In this document: positions 8,931 through 17,189 of the stretch, piece after piece
Numbering within the stretch: position 1 is the stretch's first letter
Layout of the letters: every line of letters starts with the position of its first letter
Source of the DNA: Bacteroidota bacterium
GTDB taxonomy: Bacteria > Bacteroidota > Bacteroidia > B-17B0 > Aurantibacillaceae
DNA length: 64,000 nucleotides
Reading direction: 5' to 3'
NCBI GenBank assembly: GCA_947450025.1
Contig: CANFTW010000010.1
Span: 1-64,000 of the forward strand
Translations under genes and position numbers: made by a program
The notes under the pieces: model-generated
What the model saw: only the letters and a program-made list of their open reading frames with translations
Told to the model about the DNA's origin: nothing
The model's database searches: none

Positions 8931-9565
8931 ACCGTTTGATTATATAATGTTATAACACTTGTTTGATTAAGAGGTTTAAAAATAGCATTTTTATTTGTAT
9001 CTTTTTGTTTTTCAACCAAAAAAATGAATGCTTCTGCATTTAGTCCATCAACCTCTACCCAACCAATAATTGCTGATTCTGTGCCACTTTCCAACAAGGT
9101 CTTTGTATAATTTATCAATAAATCAGCATCTAATTGCTCCGATACAAAAAAGGCGTTTTCACCAGTTATTTTATATTTAATAGCCAACTCGCCAATCGTA
9201 ATATTAGGGAGTGTATACACAAACACAGCTGGTGAAGGAAAATAATTTGATTCATCATTTATTGAATGCTGATGAACTCTATCTGTTTCAATACTTGAGG
9301 CAGCATTAGATAATATAATTGCTGATTTTGATAAATCGTTTTCTAACAAAAAGTTAGTTTCTTTTAATGCAAATTCGGTACACAAAAAACCTAGTTTGCA
9401 TTGCGCATCCATTTTATGAAACTTAGGATAACTCACACCTAGAGCTTTATATGCTTCAGATAAAAACTCTGCCAAACTTAATGATGGATTTGATTGAAAT
9501 ATAATTTCACCATTCACCGAAACTTGGTTATGTTTTATATGTGCATATGAGGTGATGATATTCAT
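8918..9565 (-). CDS. Half-length ketosynthase-like protein without catalytic Cys
   Basis: 215 residues from the ATG at 9565; a longer frame opens at 9607 but runs into the preceding KS gene, whose stop is at 9567. It resembles the N-terminal half of a ketosynthase (beta-ketoacyl synthase N-terminal-like family in flexirubin/aryl-polyene clusters). It has YPKFHKMDAQCKLGF (~46-60) and the core segment PNITIGELAIKY...GENAFFVSE (~120-143), where GEN-FF replaces the Cys region. It cannot condense on its own and probably has a scaffold or chain-length role. Spacing is 1 bp after the upstream KS, with a 13-bp overlap with acp downstream. Function is inferred only from context and fold. Confidence 0.72.
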   Translation of the reverse strand: MNIITSYAHIKHNQVSVNGEIIFQSNPSLSLAEFLSEAYKALGVSYPKFHKMDAQCKLGFLCTEFALKETNFLLENDLSKSAIILSNAASSIETDRVHQHSINDESNYFPSPAVFVYTLPNITIGELAIKYKITGENAFFVSEQLDADLLINYTKTLLESGTESAIIGWVEVDGLNAEAFIFLVEKQKDTNKNAIFKPLNQTSVITLYNQTVWTH

Positions 9566-9566
9566 T

Positions 9567-10697
9567 CTATATTTTTTTAAATAAAGCTGCCGCATTGCAT
9601 CCTCCAAACCCAGATGCTGTTTTAATAAATGAAGAAAAGTTTTTGTCTTGATGTGATTCTATCATAGTAATATTTCCGCTCACGCCTTTTGATTCATACC
9701 CTTCCGATTTTATCAAGCGTTGATGCTTCATAGATTCTAATGACAACACTGTTTCTAAAACTCCTGCGGCACCTAGGGTATGCCCATAATATCCTTTTAA
9801 ACTATTAACTGGAATCGTGTTTAATCCGGCTCTTTCAAAGGCAATCGACTCCATTTCATCATTAAATGGTGTAGCTGTTCCGTGGGCAGATATAAAACCT
9901 ATATCGTTTGTGTTCTTATCTACTATTTGTGTAAGGCATTGAAATAAGCCATCTCCTGATCTTGATGGTCCAGAGATATGATTTGCGTCGTTTGCGGAAA
10001 CTCCGCTCACAATTTGCGTTTGGTAGGGCGTTGCTAATTCTTTTTGATTAGTTACTAAAATAGTTGACACCGCTTCGCCTAAATTAATTCCTACTCTGTT
10101 TGCATCAAACGGTTTACTTGGTTCGTTGCTTAGGGCATTAAACGATTTAAAACCGCTGATAGTAAACTCCGATAAAATGTCTCCACCACATACTAATATA
10201 TTATCATAAGTACCTTGCTCAATAAAACGTTTTGCAATAATGATTGCTAAAATTCCAGAAATACAAGCATTAGATAATACAACTGGCGTATGTGCTAATT
10301 GAAAATAAGATTGTAAATATTTGGCGAAAGAAGATAAATAAACTCTTTTAGAATCAATATTTTTGTAGGTGTTCTCGAGTATATCAATATTTCCTTTTGT
10401 AGTTGAATAAATTAAAAGTGTACGATTATCTTTTGGATTAATACCGCTTTGATTTAAAACATCTTGAATAGATAAAATGCTTAACTGTTCTAACTTTGTA
10501 TGATTGTTAGCGTTTTTAATTTGAGAAAGATGATCTTTAATTTTTTCATCACTAATTTTCGCCACACAAAACTCATCTTGCGAAAAAGGCAGCTTTATTT
10601 TTTTTACGCCAATAATAGAATTAGAAACCGCTTGATAATTTTCTTGAGTAGAAAATCCCAATGGACTAATAATATTATTATAAGATGTAAAAATCAT
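9567..10697 (-). CDS. Beta-ketoacyl-ACP synthase (second active KS)
   Basis: 376 residues. Catalytic triad is Cys145 (SNACISG), His272 (SAHGTATPFND) and His306 (KGYYGHTLGAAG), with Lys301. It is shorter than FabF at the N terminus. It may initiate chains or act on a different substrate from the KS at 7478-8671. The ATG overlaps the stop of the upstream CWC-type frame (ATGA), so it is translated in the same operon. Conserved spacing across five genes argues for one complex-forming pathway. Confidence 0.87.
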   Translation of the reverse strand: MIFTSYNNIISPLGFSTQENYQAVSNSIIGVKKIKLPFSQDEFCVAKISDEKIKDHLSQIKNANNHTKLEQLSILSIQDVLNQSGINPKDNRTLLIYSTTKGNIDILENTYKNIDSKRVYLSSFAKYLQSYFQLAHTPVVLSNACISGILAIIIAKRFIEQGTYDNILVCGGDILSEFTISGFKSFNALSNEPSKPFDANRVGINLGEAVSTILVTNQKELATPYQTQIVSGVSANDANHISGPSRSGDGLFQCLTQIVDKNTNDIGFISAHGTATPFNDEMESIAFERAGLNTIPVNSLKGYYGHTLGAAGVLETVLSLESMKHQRLIKSEGYESKGVSGNITMIESHQDKNFSSFIKTASGFGGCNAAALFKKI

Positions 10698-10896
10698 TTT
10701 TGTGTTAAAAATTCATCCTTTAAATGTAATAAACATGTATTACAAACACAATTAGAATAACGTTTTGCGATATAGGATATTTCTTCTGCGCTTAATTCAA
10801 TTTTTGAGCAAGCACAGGCAGCAATATTTGTGGGATTACAAATAAATGGCTGCTGGCAGCGTTCGCAAATGCTAGGATGTAAATTTTAAATTGCAT
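10694..10896 (-). CDS. Cysteine-rich CWC-type small protein, start region apparently frameshifted
   Basis: An intact frame from 10885 down to the TGA at 10694-10696 encodes about 63 residues containing ICERCQQPFIC, a central ACAC and CVCNTC. This is the spacing of the cysteine-rich CWC family (six to eight Cys, probable zinc binding, function unknown). No ATG, GTG or TTG exists in this frame before the first Cys; a TAA lies at 10888-10886. An ATG at 10894-10896 is one frame off, and adding a single A in the AAAA run at about 10884-10887 would give MQFKNLHPSICERC, a normal-looking start. The reading frame is therefore either broken, a sequencing indel, or begins at ATT (10870). The stop overlaps the downstream KS start (ATGA), so it appears to be the first gene of that operon. 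Confidence 0.6.
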
Positions 10897-10906
10897 AGGT
10901 TTAAAC

Positions 10907-10940
10907 AAAAAAACCTCCTCGATTTCACGAGGAGGTTTTT
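10907..10940 (-). terminator. Rho-independent terminator after rpmF
   Basis: Stem CCTCCTCG / CGAGGAGG with loop ATTTCA and a T-run on the minus strand (AAAAAAA on plus). It lies 24 bp after the rpmF stop and separates the ribosomal operon from the KS cluster. Confidence 0.9.
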
Positions 10941-10963
10941 GAATATATGTTATTCAAAAAAGA

Positions 10964-11155
10964 TTAAGCTTTAACTGCTTTTTCCATTACTACTTTTCCT
11001 TTGTAGTAAAGTTTTCCTTCAAACCAGTGAGCACGGTGGAATAAATGAGCTTCACCTGTTGTTGTATCTTTAGCAATCGTCATTGTTGGTGCTTTGTAAG
11101 TTGAACGACGAGAATCTCTACGTGATCTGGATAGTTTTCGTTTTGGATTAGGCAT
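10964..11155 (-). CDS. rpmF: 50S ribosomal protein L32
   Basis: 63 residues, very basic N terminus [17 protein letters not shown], standard bL32 length and start. The usual zinc-binding Cys pairs are absent, as in many Bacteroidota L32 proteins. It is located 11 bp after the DUF177 gene, the widely conserved yceD-rpmF pairing, and is followed by a strong terminator. Confidence 0.97.
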   Translation of the reverse strand: MPNPKRKLSRSRRDSRRSTYKAPTMTIAKDTTTGEAHLFHRAHWFEGKLYYKGKVVMEKAVKA

Positions 11156-11166
11156 GGTATTTAATT

Positions 11167-11697
11167 TTAATTATTGTTAAACTTTATATTTTTTAATTTA
11201 TCCCATTCAGGATTTTCACTCGGTTCTTCATCTATTTTTAGTTCGTTGTATTTAGCAAGTGTTTCTTCATCACATTCTACTTCGATATCTAAGTCTTCAT
11301 CTTCGCAAGGCACTTTTCGGCTTGGAATCGAAAGCTCTATATATTCAAATAGATACTGTGCGAAGTTTGCTTCATCAACTCCTTCTTTAAGCACTAATAT
11401 TTCATCATTACTTTCTTCAGGGTTGCCGTGTTTAATGACTAATTTTTCTTGTCCACTAATAGGACAGTGATAATCAACTAAACAACGGTCGCAGCTTAAT
11501 TTTACAGTGCCATCAAAAGTAAACATAATATGCATCAGCGTATTTTGTTTTACTAATTTAGCTTTAACCTGTATATCAGCTTCGGTTATTTCACTTTCAC
11601 TAAATTGCTCAAAGAACTTGTTTTTAATCTCAAATTCAAATTGGTGTTCACCCATTGATAAACCGCCAAACTGTATTTTGTAATGACTTTTACCCAT
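11167..11697 (-). CDS. DUF177 family protein (YceD-like, 23S rRNA accumulation)
   Basis: 176 residues. The central CDRC (~residue 92) and the acidic C-terminal half are typical of DUF177/YceD. YceD homologues support 23S rRNA accumulation, and the family is almost always encoded directly upstream of rpmF, as here. A strong promoter (TTG-N19-TATATTTG) precedes it at 11720-11749. The ATG at 11697 leaves a leader of roughly 18 nt. Confidence 0.88.
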   Translation of the reverse strand: MGKSHYKIQFGGLSMGEHQFEFEIKNKFFEQFSESEITEADIQVKAKLVKQNTLMHIMFTFDGTVKLSCDRCLVDYHCPISGQEKLVIKHGNPEESNDEILVLKEGVDEANFAQYLFEYIELSIPSRKVPCEDEDLDIEVECDEETLAKYNELKIDEEPSENPEWDKLKNIKFNNN

Positions 11698-11719
11698 AGC
11701 TTATTTCCAAAATGGACGG

Positions 11720-11749
11720 CAAATATACACTTTTTTTCAATCTTATCAA
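11720..11749 (-). promoter_or_regulatory. Promoter of DUF177-rpmF operon
   Basis: The minus strand has TTG (11749-11747), a 19-bp spacer, then TATATTTG (11727-11720), an excellent match to the Bacteroidota TTG / TAnnTTTG promoter. Predicted start of transcription is near 11715. Confidence 0.75.
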
Positions 11750-11814
11750 CAAATTAATAAAAAACAAATTGGTTTTTATAAAAAGAGATAAATACCTGGT
11801 TTTTAAAGAGTTTG

Positions 11815-12423
11815 TTACTCATTGCTTTTTACTAAACACTTCGGTAGAAACCAGCTTTTTTTATAATTTTCAATCAAAATCACTTCATTTTGACAAGAAA
11901 GGTATAGATTTTGATCATTTTTCTTCAATTTCCAAGCATTTCCTAACGCTATTTCATTAAGCATAATTGTAATTAATTCTTCTTTGCTGACTTTTTTGAA
12001 TCTAGTTCCTATGAAAAACCCTAGTTCGTTATTTCTTAAATCCATTTCACACGCTAAGCTATCTGGCCTCTCTCCAAATTCCTCTTGTGTTTTATAAAAG
12101 TTTAATTTATTGCCTTTTTCATGCGCGACGCCTAATTTTCGTAATTTTTTTATGTTTACAAAACGAGATAAATAGGCCATAGTAAAAGAGTGCCTAAAAG
12201 CATCTAAAGTTCCTCCACTCTCACAAGAATCTAACTGTTTGCTAGCTTTTACAACCCAATATACATTCATGGCTTCCTTTAAATGTTTTTTAACCTTAAT
12301 AGCCGCAATAGGGTGAAAACACGCCCAATGTAATTCATATTTACTAATATTATGCTGAGAATAGGCTTGAAATATGCCCACCAGCATGAGATACAAAAAA
12401 ATGATAGGCGTTGATTTTAACAT
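11815..12423 (-). CDS. DUF6973-like exported protein of unknown function
   Basis: 202 residues with an N-terminal signal peptide (hydrophobic 5-20, ending YSQ). The conserved core has GGTLDAFRHSF (~74-84), GVAHEKGN (~102-109) and DLRNNELG (~132-139). This His/Asp/Asn-rich pattern is typical of the DUF6973 family, probably a metal-binding helical domain. It is divergent from the small gene at 12488. No enzymatic function is established. Confidence 0.65.
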   Translation of the reverse strand: MLKSTPIIFLYLMLVGIFQAYSQHNISKYELHWACFHPIAAIKVKKHLKEAMNVYWVVKASKQLDSCESGGTLDAFRHSFTMAYLSRFVNIKKLRKLGVAHEKGNKLNFYKTQEEFGERPDSLACEMDLRNNELGFFIGTRFKKVSKEELITIMLNEIALGNAWKLKKNDQNLYLSCQNEVILIENYKKSWFLPKCLVKSNE

Positions 12424-12476
12424 TAAAATGTTAGCAATAGTGATTTATAAAAAGCTAAATTAATCAATCCATTTTA

Positions 12477-12484
12477 TATATTTG
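12477..12484 (+). promoter_or_regulatory. -7 box immediately before start codon
   Basis: TATATTTG matches TAnnTTTG and ends only 4 bp before the ATG at 12488. Transcription should start at or next to the start codon, implying a leaderless or nearly leaderless mRNA. It also makes the TTG at 12482 untenable as a start. Confidence 0.5.
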
Positions 12485-12487
12485 AAG

Positions 12488-12763
12488 ATGATGGATTATA
12501 GAACTGATATAGTAAAACGTTTTTTTGCCAAACAGGATATTGGTGGGGCTGAGAGCATTAATGATTTGAGAGATAAGGAGTTTAGTGGCAAGTCTTTAAG
12601 TGCTGAAGAAAAATTTGCATTAGCTAATTTTGACAAGTATCGCTTAAATATATTGAATTCTCAAGAGAGTGAAGAACAATTTCATTTACATTATCGTCAA
12701 ATTCAAGTGATCTCTAATTTAGGAGACTGGCGAGAATTTTTAAAAGATGAGTATAGTAAATAA
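12488..12763 (+). CDS. Small conserved hypothetical protein
   Basis: 91 residues from ATG 12488 (or 89 from the ATG at 12491). A longer frame opens with TTG at 12482, but that codon is inside the promoter box. Soluble, charged and probably all-helical; no Cys, signal or membrane segment. I do not recognise a family with certainty. It stands alone with its own promoter and terminator. Confidence 0.65.
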   Translation: MMDYRTDIVKRFFAKQDIGGAESINDLRDKEFSGKSLSAEEKFALANFDKYRLNILNSQESEEQFHLHYRQIQVISNLGDWREFLKDEYSK

Positions 12764-12780
12764 CTAAGTTTATTAAATTT

Positions 12781-12818
12781 AAAAAAGTGCTTCAATTAAG
12801 GGGCACTTTTTTATTTTT
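12781..12818 (+). terminator. Terminator after small hypothetical gene
   Basis: AAAAAAGTGC pairs with GCACTTTTTT across a 12-nt loop and is followed by further Ts. It lies 18 bp after the stop. Confidence 0.75.
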
Positions 12819-12842
12819 GTGTTAATAATAAATTTACCTTTG
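12816..12842 (+). promoter_or_regulatory. Candidate fbp promoter
   Basis: TTTG (12816-12819), 15 bp, TACCTTTG (12835-12842). The spacer is shorter than usual, but the -7 box matches exactly. It would give a leader of about 50 nt before fbp. Confidence 0.45.
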
Positions 12843-12897
12843 CAACAAACAAAAAACAGCTAAATCCACTAAACGTTAATCTATAAAAAATCAGTCC

Positions 12898-13911
12898 ATG
12901 TACGCAAAAACTTTAGGTCAGTTTATCATTGAAAAACAAAACGATTTTCCATTTGCTAAAGGCGAATTATCTCGATTATTAAGAGATATTGGCATTGCTG
13001 CTAAAATTGTAAATCGTGAAGTAACTAAGGCTGGTTTGGTAGAAATACTTGGTGAAACAGGTGATACAAATGTGCAAGGCGAACGGGTAAAAAAGCTAGA
13101 TATATTTGCGAATGATCAATTTATTGCCGCTTTAAAAGCAGGAGGAGAATGTTGTGCCATTGCCAGTGAAGAAAATGAAGACATCATTACAATTGACACA
13201 GAAATTTCTAAAAACGCTCGCTATGTGGTAGCGATGGATCCATTAGATGGCTCGTCAAATATTGATGTAAATGTTTCGATTGGAACTATTTTTTCGATTT
13301 ACCGTCGTGTAAGTTTAAATGGCCCCGGTACTCATGAGGATTTTATGCAACGTGGCACTGAGCAGGTAGCTGCGGGATATATTATTTATGGTTCTTCTGC
13401 CATGTTAGTATATACGACTGGAAAAGGTGTTAATGGCTTTACATTAGACCCTAGTATTGGGGAATTTTGTCTTTCTCATCCAAATATGCAAATGCCAAAA
13501 GATGGAAAAACCTATTCAATCAATGAAGGTAATTATTTGCATTTTCCTGAAGGTGTAAAAAAATATATAAAATACTGTCAAGAAGAAGATAAAGCAACTA
13601 ATCGCCCGTATTCAAGTCGTTACATTGGTTCAGGAGTAGCTGATATTCATCGTAATTTAATTACAGGAGGTATATACATATACCCTACAACCACCAAATC
13701 GCCAAATGGCAAGCTGCGTTTGTTATATGAATGCAATCCGTTAGCATTTATTATTGAACAAGCTGGAGGAATAGCAACGGATGGCTACAGACGAATCATG
13801 GAATTAGATATTACCGAACTTCATCAGCGAACTCCTCTATTCTTAGGATCAACTGAAATGATGAAAACATCGATGGGGTTTATGGAAAAATATAAAGTAC
13901 CTACAGCTTAA
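12898..13911 (+). CDS. fbp: Class I fructose-1,6-bisphosphatase
   Basis: 337 residues, standard length. It contains the metal/phosphate site [10 protein letters not shown] (114-123), the upstream [14 protein letters not shown] segment, EEN acidic metal ligands near 91-93, and a C-terminal [15 protein letters not shown] substrate-binding region. It hydrolyses fructose-1,6-bisphosphate to fructose-6-phosphate in gluconeogenesis (cytoplasmic, Mg-dependent). Single gene with its own candidate promoter; the next gene starts 60 bp later on the same strand. Confidence 0.97.
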   Translation: MYAKTLGQFIIEKQNDFPFAKGELSRLLRDIGIAAKIVNREVTKAGLVEILGETGDTNVQGERVKKLDIFANDQFIAALKAGGECCAIASEENEDIITIDTEISKNARYVVAMDPLDGSSNIDVNVSIGTIFSIYRRVSLNGPGTHEDFMQRGTEQVAAGYIIYGSSAMLVYTTGKGVNGFTLDPSIGEFCLSHPNMQMPKDGKTYSINEGNYLHFPEGVKKYIKYCQEEDKATNRPYSSRYIGSGVADIHRNLITGGIYIYPTTTKSPNGKLRLLYECNPLAFIIEQAGGIATDGYRRIMELDITELHQRTPLFLGSTEMMKTSMGFMEKYKVPTA

Positions 13912-13971
13912 TTAAATTCCTTAAAACAACTCGATTATTTTTTGGTTATTATTTTGTACATTAGAACATTA

Positions 13972-15384
13972 ATGACAGATACAAGTATACCAGAAAGCAT
14001 TGTTAAACAAGAACTTTATAAGTCAACCGAAAAGGCTCATATTATTGCCTGTTGGGTTGGTATAGCTTTAAATATTGCATGGTTTACCAGCGATTATTTT
14101 GTTTTGCCATCATATTGGATTCCATTTCTTGTTTTTAGATTATCCGTCGCATTTATTAGCATAACCGTTTTCTTACTTCGTAAAAAATTAAACATCAATG
14201 TTTTTTCGTGTGTGTTTGTCTTAGCGTTAGGCATATCAATTCAAAATGCCTATATGTGGAGCGTTATGGATGTAGAACATTTACAAAAGCACACCTTTGC
14301 ATACATTGCCCTATTTATAGGTGTAGGAATGTTGGTGCTTTGGGATTTAAAACTCTCAATTACCCTTTTAATTGTAACTATTGCGAGTAATATTGCTTTT
14401 TACCTTAAAAATAGCACATTAAGTATTGAGCAATTTTTAATTAATGGCGGTATGCTCACCTTAACAGTGGTGATCTTCTCCGTCTTCCTTGTTAGGAATC
14501 GGTATCGATTAACTTATAAAGAAATTAAGAGTCGATTAGAACTAGAAAAATCTAAAGCCTTAATTCAATTTCAAAAAGAGGAAGTAGAAGATAAAAACAA
14601 AGAAATCACCAGTAGTTTAAGATATGCCAAACGCCTACAAGAAGCACTATTGCCTCCAAAAAATTTATTAGATAGCTTCTTTCGGGAAAATTATTTCATA
14701 ATATACACACCACGTGATATTGTTTCAGGTGATTTTTATTGGGTTCGAAAAATTAAAACAACCCCGCAAGAAGGGCTTCCAAAAGAATATTTATTAGTTG
14801 CTGTTGCTGATTGCACTGGGCACGGCGTGCCTGGAGCATTTATGAGTTTATTAGGATCTAACTTTTTACATCAAAGTGCGGTCGATAAAAATGTTAATAC
14901 TCCTGCTGAGGCTCTTGATTTTTTAAATCAAAAAATTATCACCACTTTAAATCGTGGATACGGGGAAGAAGAAATTAGAGACGGCATGGATATTTCCTTG
15001 ATAGCCATTGATTTAGAAAGTAAACAAATGGCTTTTTCCGGCGCTAATAATTCTATCTATATTATGCAAAACAATCATCTTCAAGTGATTAAAGCAGATA
15101 AACAAGCTATAGGAAATTTAACTAACAACGTTTTACCTTATACCAACAACATTGTTTCTTTACAAGAAAATGATTGTATTTACTTATTAACGGATGGCTA
15201 CGCAGACCAATTTGGAGGCCCAAAAGGAAAAAAAATGATGCGAAAATTATTTGAAGATGTATTAATTACTAATTCAGACAAAAATATGCTACAGCAAAAA
15301 ATAGCCTTAGAAAATAATTTTAAAACTTGGAAAGGTGATTTAGAACAGGTAGATGATATTTGTATTATTGGTATAAAACTATAA
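13972..15384 (+). CDS. Membrane-bound SpoIIE-type PP2C phosphatase
   Basis: 470 residues from the ATG at 13972 (a TTG at 13942 would add ten). Six hydrophobic segments fill the first ~190 residues, followed by a coiled coil (~195-225). The cytoplasmic SpoIIE/PP2C domain (~235-470) has DIVSGDFYW, ADCTGHGVPGAFMS, GMDISL and LTDGYADQFGG metal-binding Asp motifs. Such proteins dephosphorylate anti-anti-sigma (STAS) proteins in partner-switching systems. No RsbW or RsbV gene is adjacent, so the partner is unknown. It ends at a bidirectional terminator. Confidence 0.87.
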   Translation: MTDTSIPESIVKQELYKSTEKAHIIACWVGIALNIAWFTSDYFVLPSYWIPFLVFRLSVAFISITVFLLRKKLNINVFSCVFVLALGISIQNAYMWSVMDVEHLQKHTFAYIALFIGVGMLVLWDLKLSITLLIVTIASNIAFYLKNSTLSIEQFLINGGMLTLTVVIFSVFLVRNRYRLTYKEIKSRLELEKSKALIQFQKEEVEDKNKEITSSLRYAKRLQEALLPPKNLLDSFFRENYFIIYTPRDIVSGDFYWVRKIKTTPQEGLPKEYLLVAVADCTGHGVPGAFMSLLGSNFLHQSAVDKNVNTPAEALDFLNQKIITTLNRGYGEEEIRDGMDISLIAIDLESKQMAFSGANNSIYIMQNNHLQVIKADKQAIGNLTNNVLPYTNNIVSLQENDCIYLLTDGYADQFGGPKGKKMMRKLFEDVLITNSDKNMLQQKIALENNFKTWKGDLEQVDDICIIGIKL

Positions 15385-15401
15385 ATATATCATAGCTAAA
15401 T

Positions 15402-15435
15402 AAAAAAGGGCATCTTAATTAAGATGCCCTTTTTA
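15402..15435. terminator. Bidirectional terminator
   Basis: Near-perfect palindrome AAAAAAGGGCATCTT-AATT-AAGATGCCCTTTTTT, with A- and T-runs on both sides. It serves the SpoIIE gene (plus) and the MORN-repeat gene (minus). Confidence 0.92.
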
Positions 15436-15450
15436 AATTGCTGAATAATT

Positions 15451-15912
15451 TTATATAGATTGATAGTTTGTTGTTTTAATAACAGCTCCATTTTCATCCC
15501 ACTGAATCCATTCACCAACCTTTTCGCCATCTTTATACTCCATTTTGAAAAGCTTATTTCCATTATCTCCGTAAACCATCCAAGTGCCATCTTTTTTATC
15601 ATTTTTATATGAAGCTTCCGCTATAAGGACCCCATTTTTATTGAAACGTGTCCATAATCCAAATTTTACATTATTATCATATATCCCAACTTCTTTTTTT
15701 GAACCATTTTCGTAGTATTTTATAGATTCTCCATCTAACTTACCATCTTTTATCGTAATCGTTTCTTTTACAGCTCCACTTTCATAATACAATGTATGCT
15801 TACCAGAATAGGCAACTTTATTTTGAGAATATATATTACCATCAAATGAAATATCCTGCGAGAATGCTATACCAGCTACTAGTATAAAAATTACTAAAAT
15901 TAAATTTTTCAT
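15451..15912 (-). CDS. Exported MORN-repeat variant protein (YwqK-like)
   Basis: 153 residues. Signal peptide 1-18 (ends IAFSQ). It then has five or so MORN_2/YwqK-type repeats (Y.nG..k......dgk..G....y..nG). Databases often label these toxin-antitoxin YwqK antitoxins, but there is no toxin gene nearby, and a secreted repeat protein is the safer description. Role unknown; no Cys. Its terminator is shared with the convergent SpoIIE gene. Confidence 0.75.
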   Translation of the reverse strand: MKNLILVIFILVAGIAFSQDISFDGNIYSQNKVAYSGKHTLYYESGAVKETITIKDGKLDGESIKYYENGSKKEVGIYDNNVKFGLWTRFNKNGVLIAEASYKNDKKDGTWMVYGDNGNKLFKMEYKDGEKVGEWIQWDENGAVIKTTNYQSI

Positions 15913-16039
15913 GATTTAGATATTAATTGTTAGAACTAAGAAAATCATCTACTGATTTATAGTACAATTATACCCAATAAAGAAATAGAATGTTACAATA
16001 GTAACAAAAACTTAACATTAAGTTTACATTGAAAATCCC

Positions 16040-16387
16040 TTATTCTGATTTTAAATCAATATATAGATTGCCTGAATTAGCTTGAATATCCTTATAATAA
16101 AGGGTTTTGGTTGAATAACCGATTTGCGAAATCTCTAATGTTAAATTTTCAGTAGAACTTGTCTCCAAGTATATAAAAAAATTGCCTTCCAAATCGGAGT
16201 AGAATGATTTTTCGCAATTAGCACAAGTAATTTTTACGCCCGCTAATTTCTCATTACTATTTATATCAATAATTTTACCGCTAAGCATGAGTGATTGGGT
16301 GCGAGGCGTTTTAGGTTTCTCTGTTGAAAAGCCTAAAACACTAACTAACACTGTTAAAATAAAAATAAGTATAAACTTGTTTTTCAT
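16040..16387 (-). CDS. Small exported protein with carboxypeptidase-regulatory-like fold
   Basis: 115 residues. Signal peptide 1-22, followed by a single beta-sandwich domain of the CarboxypepD_reg/transthyretin type: SGKIIDINSNEKLAGVKITC...G.F.....L.....Y....LYYKDI. This domain normally fronts TonB-dependent receptors; here it stands alone. A Cys pair (CANC, ~56-59) could form a disulfide. Function unknown. It lies on the same strand as the MORN-repeat gene, 127 bp apart. Confidence 0.68.
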   Translation of the reverse strand: MKNKFILIFILTVLVSVLGFSTEKPKTPRTQSLMLSGKIIDINSNEKLAGVKITCANCEKSFYSDLEGNFFIYLETSSTENLTLEISQIGYSTKTLYYKDIQANSGNLYIDLKSE

Positions 16388-16470
16388 ACTACAAATTAAG
16401 GGGACTGGTTTTAATTTAAGTTAATCGTAATGTTACGCTAATGTTAAACTTTTAAAACAAGTATTTCTTA

Positions 16471-16478
16471 TAACTTTG
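16471..16478 (+). promoter_or_regulatory. -7 box adjoining start codon
   Basis: TAACTTTG matches TAnnTTTG and ends 4 bp before the ATG at 16483, predicting leaderless transcription of the following gene. No clear TTG at -33. Confidence 0.4.
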
Positions 16479-16482
16479 TCAT

Positions 16483-17130
16483 ATGAAAAAAACTGCCATT
16501 TTAATAGGTGCAACTGGCCTAACCGGAAATGAACTTTTAAATCAATTAGTCATTGATAACGATTTTGATCGCATCACTTTATTTTCAAGAAAAGCACTAC
16601 CACTTCATCATTCTAAATTGACTCAGCATACTATCGATTTCAATAATCTGAAAGAATATGAAACCCTTATCAAAGGGGATGTTGTGTTTTGCTGCTTAGG
16701 GACAACGATTAAATCTGCTGGGTCTAAAGAAGCATTTAAAAAAGTTGATTTTACTTATCCGTATGAATTTGCGAAAATGGCAAAACATAATGGGGTACCT
16801 ACTTTTTGTTTACAAAGTTCTACAGGTGCTGATGAAAATTCTTCAAATTTTTATTTAAAAACAAAAGGTGAAACAGAAAGAGCTATTGAGCTATTAAAGT
16901 TTCAGCAGTTTGGTGCTTTTAGACCATCTATGCTATTAGGCAAACGTGAAGAATTTAGATTAGGTGAAATGATTGGTAAAATCATCATGGAGTCATTAGC
17001 GTTTTTATTTATTGGCAAATTAAAACGATACAAAGCCATTCATGTAAAACAAGTTGCTAAAGCTATGATGAACTATACAAAATTGTCAACTTCAGGGAAT
17101 AGAATTATAGAAAATGAATCTATGTTATAA
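16483..17130 (+). CDS. NAD(P)-binding oxidoreductase, HTATIP2/TIP30-like
   Basis: 215 residues. The Rossmann motif GATGLTGNELL is at 9-19. The atypical-SDR features FCCLGTTIKSAGSKEAF (~67-83) and the LQSSTGAD active-site segment (~108-115) are typical of the NmrA/HTATIP2-like group. The physiological substrate is unknown. It is monocistronic, convergent with nuoN. Confidence 0.8.
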   Translation: MKKTAILIGATGLTGNELLNQLVIDNDFDRITLFSRKALPLHHSKLTQHTIDFNNLKEYETLIKGDVVFCCLGTTIKSAGSKEAFKKVDFTYPYEFAKMAKHNGVPTFCLQSSTGADENSSNFYLKTKGETERAIELLKFQQFGAFRPSMLLGKREEFRLGEMIGKIIMESLAFLFIGKLKRYKAIHVKQVAKAMMNYTKLSTSGNRIIENESML

Positions 17131-17189
17131 AATCTTGAAACAAATAAATAGCCTTTCATCAAAATTTATTCAGACTAACTATTTAAGAA

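Noticed and set aside
10500-10760. Plus-strand 86-codon frame over the first active KS start
   Set aside because: It runs antisense to the KS coding region and the CWC-type frame, with no promoter or family resemblance.
15451-15912. Possible toxin-antitoxin module (YwqK antitoxin)
   Set aside because: The protein has a signal peptide and MORN-type repeats, and there is no toxin gene beside it.
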